Position numbers and translations under genes: made by a program
Assembly: GCF_030272615.1 (NCBI RefSeq)
Contig: NC_081415.1
Coordinates: forward strand, 604,769,644 to 604,833,643
From: Cryptomeria japonica
Lineage: Eukaryota > Streptophyta > Pinopsida > Cupressales > Cupressaceae
Length of the DNA stretch: 64,000 nt
Direction: 5' to 3'
Notes under the pieces: model-generated
What the model was told of the DNA's origin: nothing
Database searches by the model: none
The model's input: the letters and a program-made list of their open reading frames with translations, nothing else
Shown here: one piece after another, positions 60,869 through 64,000 of the stretch
Layout: every line of letters begins with the position of its first letter
Position numbering within the stretch: the first letter of the stretch is position 1

Positions 60869-62166
60869 TATAGTGTCCTAAAATTGAGACACTTACAATT
60901 TTGACCGCATTTGGGTCTTCACGATGGTGATGCAACATGGAACCTGAATGAAGACCCCGAAACTTGTTCATGACATCAAAAATTCTATTTTTCTGCACCC
61001 TGGCCTGATCCTCCTTGCACCCTGTTGTCCCGGGAGGTGGGACCATGGCGCCTAGCGCCCTGGTCCTTCAGGACTAGGGCACCCAGTTCCCTGGTCCCAC
61101 AAGACCATGGCGCCCAGCGCCCTGGTCCCCTAGGACCATGGCGCCTAGCGCCCTAGTCCCTGGCCCTATTTTGGGCCTGGTCTCTTGTGGGCATCGGGTC
61201 TTTAAGTTTGAAAATTGGAAAATAATGTTTCCTGGTCGGTCTAAGGTCAGGAAAATCAGTCTATCAGCCCTAATTGACAAGTATATAAACTACGTTTCCT
61301 CTCCCATTTGGAGGAGGAAGGACATATGTGTACAAGACGCGGAAGCGACACTCAAACGTTCAAGCATTCAAGCATTCAAGCATTCCTTCAAGGAATTGAG
61401 CATTCTAAATCTCCATTCAAGGCTAAGTGTTGCATTCAAGACAAGGATTCAACCATTGAAGAGGAGATCACATACAACATACAACATACAACATACTACA
61501 TACATTACACCTTCGCATGTAAGAATACAAACATTCTTACAACAAGGTATCAGTACTTGTTTACATTACAAACATTTACATTTACAACATTCTCATTTCT
61601 TGGTTAATTCCAAAACCGGGGTTTGACCTAAAGGCAAACCCCTCATCCCTAACCCCCCAATCATCCTCTCTTTTCTGTGTGTAGGTTGCAGGTACGTGGC
61701 TGTAATTGAAGATCTGGAATCCTTGTGCAGAGACGAACAGATCCACCTTCGTTTTGCAGATTTTTCGGAGGACCGTGTGCACGTCGGGCACCATCGTCCC
61801 ATCAACTTTCGCTCAAATTTGCAGAACAGCACCATCTTGACATTTTACTACTAATTCCACGTCCACAACTTCATCCCATATCCCTATCTCTGTTTATATG
61901 CGAATCTTTCTTGCTTTACATGCATTTCTAGTTCAATCTTTCTATCTACATTCTTTACAAAAGAGGGTATCCTTGATGTCTTAACCCTTGAAACTCATTT
62001 AGAATCCAATCTTGCATTGCGTGGGATTGGATCTTGTGGGTTTCAACCCCTCTTTTGAATGTAAATTCTCCCCTAAGTGAAAACCATCAACCCTAGTGAC
62101 TCTCCCTTCTCTCTCCTTGGAGTTGGGGAGGGGAGAACGACTAGGGTTCGATTTTTCTGCTTTAGA
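60869..62166 (+). repeat. Element G 3' LTR
   Basis: Begins TATAGTGTCC (TG decayed) and ends TTTAGA (CA decayed), 1,298 bp. It is longer than the 5' LTR mainly by one minisatellite unit. Confidence 0.93.
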
Positions 62167-62171
62167 AGTTA
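62167..62171. repeat. Target-site duplication AGTTA, right copy
   Basis: Matches 54233-54237 and adjoins the resumed Copia E LTR. Confidence 0.93.
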
Positions 62172-63371
62172 ACATTGAAATGAAGATTAGATTGCATTGC
62201 CACATCAACCTTGTGCATGTGAAGCATCTTCTTCAGGATCTTGCATGAAGAAGATTGATTCTATCCACCTCGACAATATGCAAAATCTCAGTAAATGGTG
62301 GAGAGCACGTGATGGGTTATCAGCTTCCAAAAGTGGTGAAGAATAGACGATGGAGAGCATTTTAAGATTTGTTCAAGATTGTATTACTCTATACAATGTG
62401 ATTAAATGGTTAGAATTGGACAGACTGTATTAATAACCTAGATAATTAGGGGTTTAGGGTTTATGCTACCGACCTAATTGTTGTCTATAAGGTTGATGAT
62501 GATTTTTTTTTTAGTTTGTTGGCAAATGATTGTATGCGAAATGATTCTCTCCAGACCAGAGAAGTGAGTAGATACCTATAGATTGTAATCCAGATGTAAA
62601 GGAACTAAAGTGTATCTGCCTTGGCACTAAGTGTTGTTATCAAGTAAGTGTATTACCTATTGACTTCTAACCATTTTAGCAGTTGGAAAATCCCTTTACC
62701 GAGTAGCTTTAACAATCTTTTTGTAAATCCTTTAACAGGGTTACTCAAAATCATTGAGTTATTTAAATCCTCTGACAAGGTAACCTTTAACAAGGTTTTA
62801 ACCTCTAACTGGGTATTTAGCTATCCCTTAACTGGTGATCCCTAGCAGGATCGGTTCCTAGCAGAACTTGTTGTAAAGTCTTTAACCGAACCAAGCTCCT
62901 AACAGAGAAAACTTTAGAAGATTTCAAGAACAACTTGTGGGTATTCATCCCCACCATAGTTTTTCCCTATTGGGTTTCCACATGAAAAATAAGTGTGTCA
63001 TGTGTGATGCTTTTTCATGTGATGTTTTAGTGTTTTTTGTTAAGCGGTAATGCAAGCTAATCCAGTGGTCATTATATTTCTGATGTATTACTTATTTAAG
63101 CATATGGGTGAAGTGGAAATGAGATATTAGGTTTTAAGCATATGGGTGAAGCGGAAATGAGATATTAGGCTTTGTGAATATCTAAGTGTTACCAGTTTAT
63201 GACTTTTACAATCACTGTGTTTTACCGGTATTGCGTTGATTTGATCGGTGATGCTATTTACCGGTTAGTGCAGTCTTTGTTGTTTAAGTTGTGAAGGAAT
63301 TTTTTGTCTATACTGATTCACCCTCCCCTCTTAGTATCTATTGAGTATTTATTGTTCATCATTATTCATCA
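62172..63371 (+). repeat. Copia E LTR 2, right part
   Basis: Resumes the LTR exactly where G broke it and ends TTCATCA. It matches LTR 1 (about 48310-49508) with many substitutions. Confidence 0.93.
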
Positions 63372-63373
63372 AT

Positions 63374-63385
63374 TGGTATCAGAGC
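63374..63385 (+). promoter_or_regulatory. Primer-binding site, Copia E internal 2
   Basis: TGGTATCAGAGC, exact initiator-Met tRNA site, two bases after LTR 2. Confidence 0.92.
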
Positions 63386-63442
63386 GTCCTCCAGGTCCTA
63401 TGTGTTATAAGCTTAACCGCTTGAGGAAAAGATCCTATTTTA

Positions 63443-64000
63443 ATGATGAAGAGGGAAGGTACTAAGTTTAATAGAGATAACTTTAAGATATGGAAGCACA
63501 CAATGAAGATATACATTAAAAGCATGGGTGCTCAACACTGGAACCATTTTGACAATACTAATGTTGTCCCTATCAATACTCTCACCGATGATCAAAGAAG
63601 AGAAATTTAGGAGAATGGGCAAGTCATGGAAGCTCTTATCAGCAGTCTATCTGATATTGAGTTTATAGATGTTTAGGATAAAGACAATCCCAAAAATGTA
63701 TCAGATACTCTGGAGTCTATGGCAATGATGAGCATGTGAAGCAAGCTAAGAAAGAAAGCCTTATGGGAAAGTTTGAAGACATGCGGATGGTTGAAGGACA
63801 AACTATTCAATAGTATGGGATAAGAGTTAAAACTATTTTTGGAGACATCAAGAGTATAGGAGGTACAATGGATGATTCTACCATTATTAGCAAAGTTTTG
63901 AGAACCTTATTACCAGTCTATCCAATAAGGGTTTCCGCTATTCAGGAGTTGAGATCTATTGACAAGACAAAGGTATCACTTCATTCTATTATTGCTAAGT
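63443..64000 (+). pseudogene. gag: Copia E gag, internal copy 2 (runs off the window)
   Basis: ATG at 63443, same start as the gag at 49580. Stops at about 63608 and 63674 (TAG), a short deletion near 63720 that shifts the frame, and another TAG near 63810. It is clearly diverged from copy 1, so the duplication is not recent. The rest lies outside the window. Confidence 0.88.

Larger units (their letters stand above)
54238..62166 (+). mobile_element. Element G: non-autonomous Tat-like Gypsy element (7.9 kb)
   Basis: Two LTRs (54238-55505 and 60869-62166), a primer-binding site at 55509, a 1.2-kb leader, one gag-protease frame, a 0.75-kb 3' region and a polypurine tract. The 5-bp duplication AGTTA is exact (54233-54237, 62167-62171). 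RT, both RNase H domains and integrase are absent. The primer-binding site, the gag zinc motif and the protease end resemble those of the Tat element at 1521-16745, so G probably relies on a Tat relative for movement. Confidence 0.92.
47988..64000 (+). mobile_element. Copia E tandem array (LTR-internal-LTR-internal), split by element G, open at the window end
   Basis: LTR 1 47988-49508, internal 1 49509-53917, LTR 2 53918-54237 plus 62172-63371, internal 2 from 63372 to the window end. LTR 2 is followed by a primer-binding site and gag, so it is shared by two internals. Internal 1 has all Copia domains in order but is broken by stops and frameshifts. Confidence 0.9.

Overview
The window is a nuclear, AT-rich stretch of a plant genome built almost wholly from nested LTR retrotransposons. 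I found no host protein gene, tRNA, rRNA or CRISPR locus. The Ty1/copia and Ty3/gypsy families seen (a Tat element with a second RNase H, a chromodomain element of the Tekay/Del type with LTRs over 4 kb) point to a seed plant with a large genome. A gymnosperm is plausible but not provable from this sequence. Nearly all coding regions are decayed, and most premature stops fit CGA to TGA or CAG/CAA to TAG/TAA. That is the mark of methylcytosine deamination in long-silenced DNA.

Layout. (1) 1-17760: a minus-strand Copia element (Z), split by a 15.2-kb Tat-type Gypsy element at 1521-16745 with duplicated target CTTTT. (2) 17761-17889: filler. (3) 17890-20755: 3' half and LTR of a plus-strand Copia (C). 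(4) 20756-22499: 3' end and LTR of another plus-strand element (D). (5) 22500-23531: minus-strand Copia integrase/RT piece (A). (6) 23532-26074: minus-strand Copia (B), same family as C, interrupting A. (7) 26075-47985: a minus-strand gag-bearing element without visible pol (F) that interrupts B and is itself split by (8) a Tekay-like tandem array at 27637-43971 (LTR, internal, LTR, truncated internal, partial LTR) flanked by ATATG. (9) 47988 to the window end: a plus-strand Copia tandem (E; LTR, internal, LTR, internal). Its middle LTR is split by (10) a 7.9-kb non-autonomous Tat-like element (G) at 54238-62166 flanked by AGTTA.

The nesting gives a relative order: A before B before F before Tekay; Z before Tat; E before G. 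The points of most interest are two unrelated tandem LTR arrays; an array of near-perfect 22-bp palindromes with compensating changes in the Tekay LTRs; a pol-less element (F) with up to four zinc-knuckle-like motifs; a G-patch domain in the Tat polyprotein; and a gag-protease-only element (G) that shares an unusual primer-binding site with Tat. Where a protein is broken I describe the breaks and do not reconstruct it.
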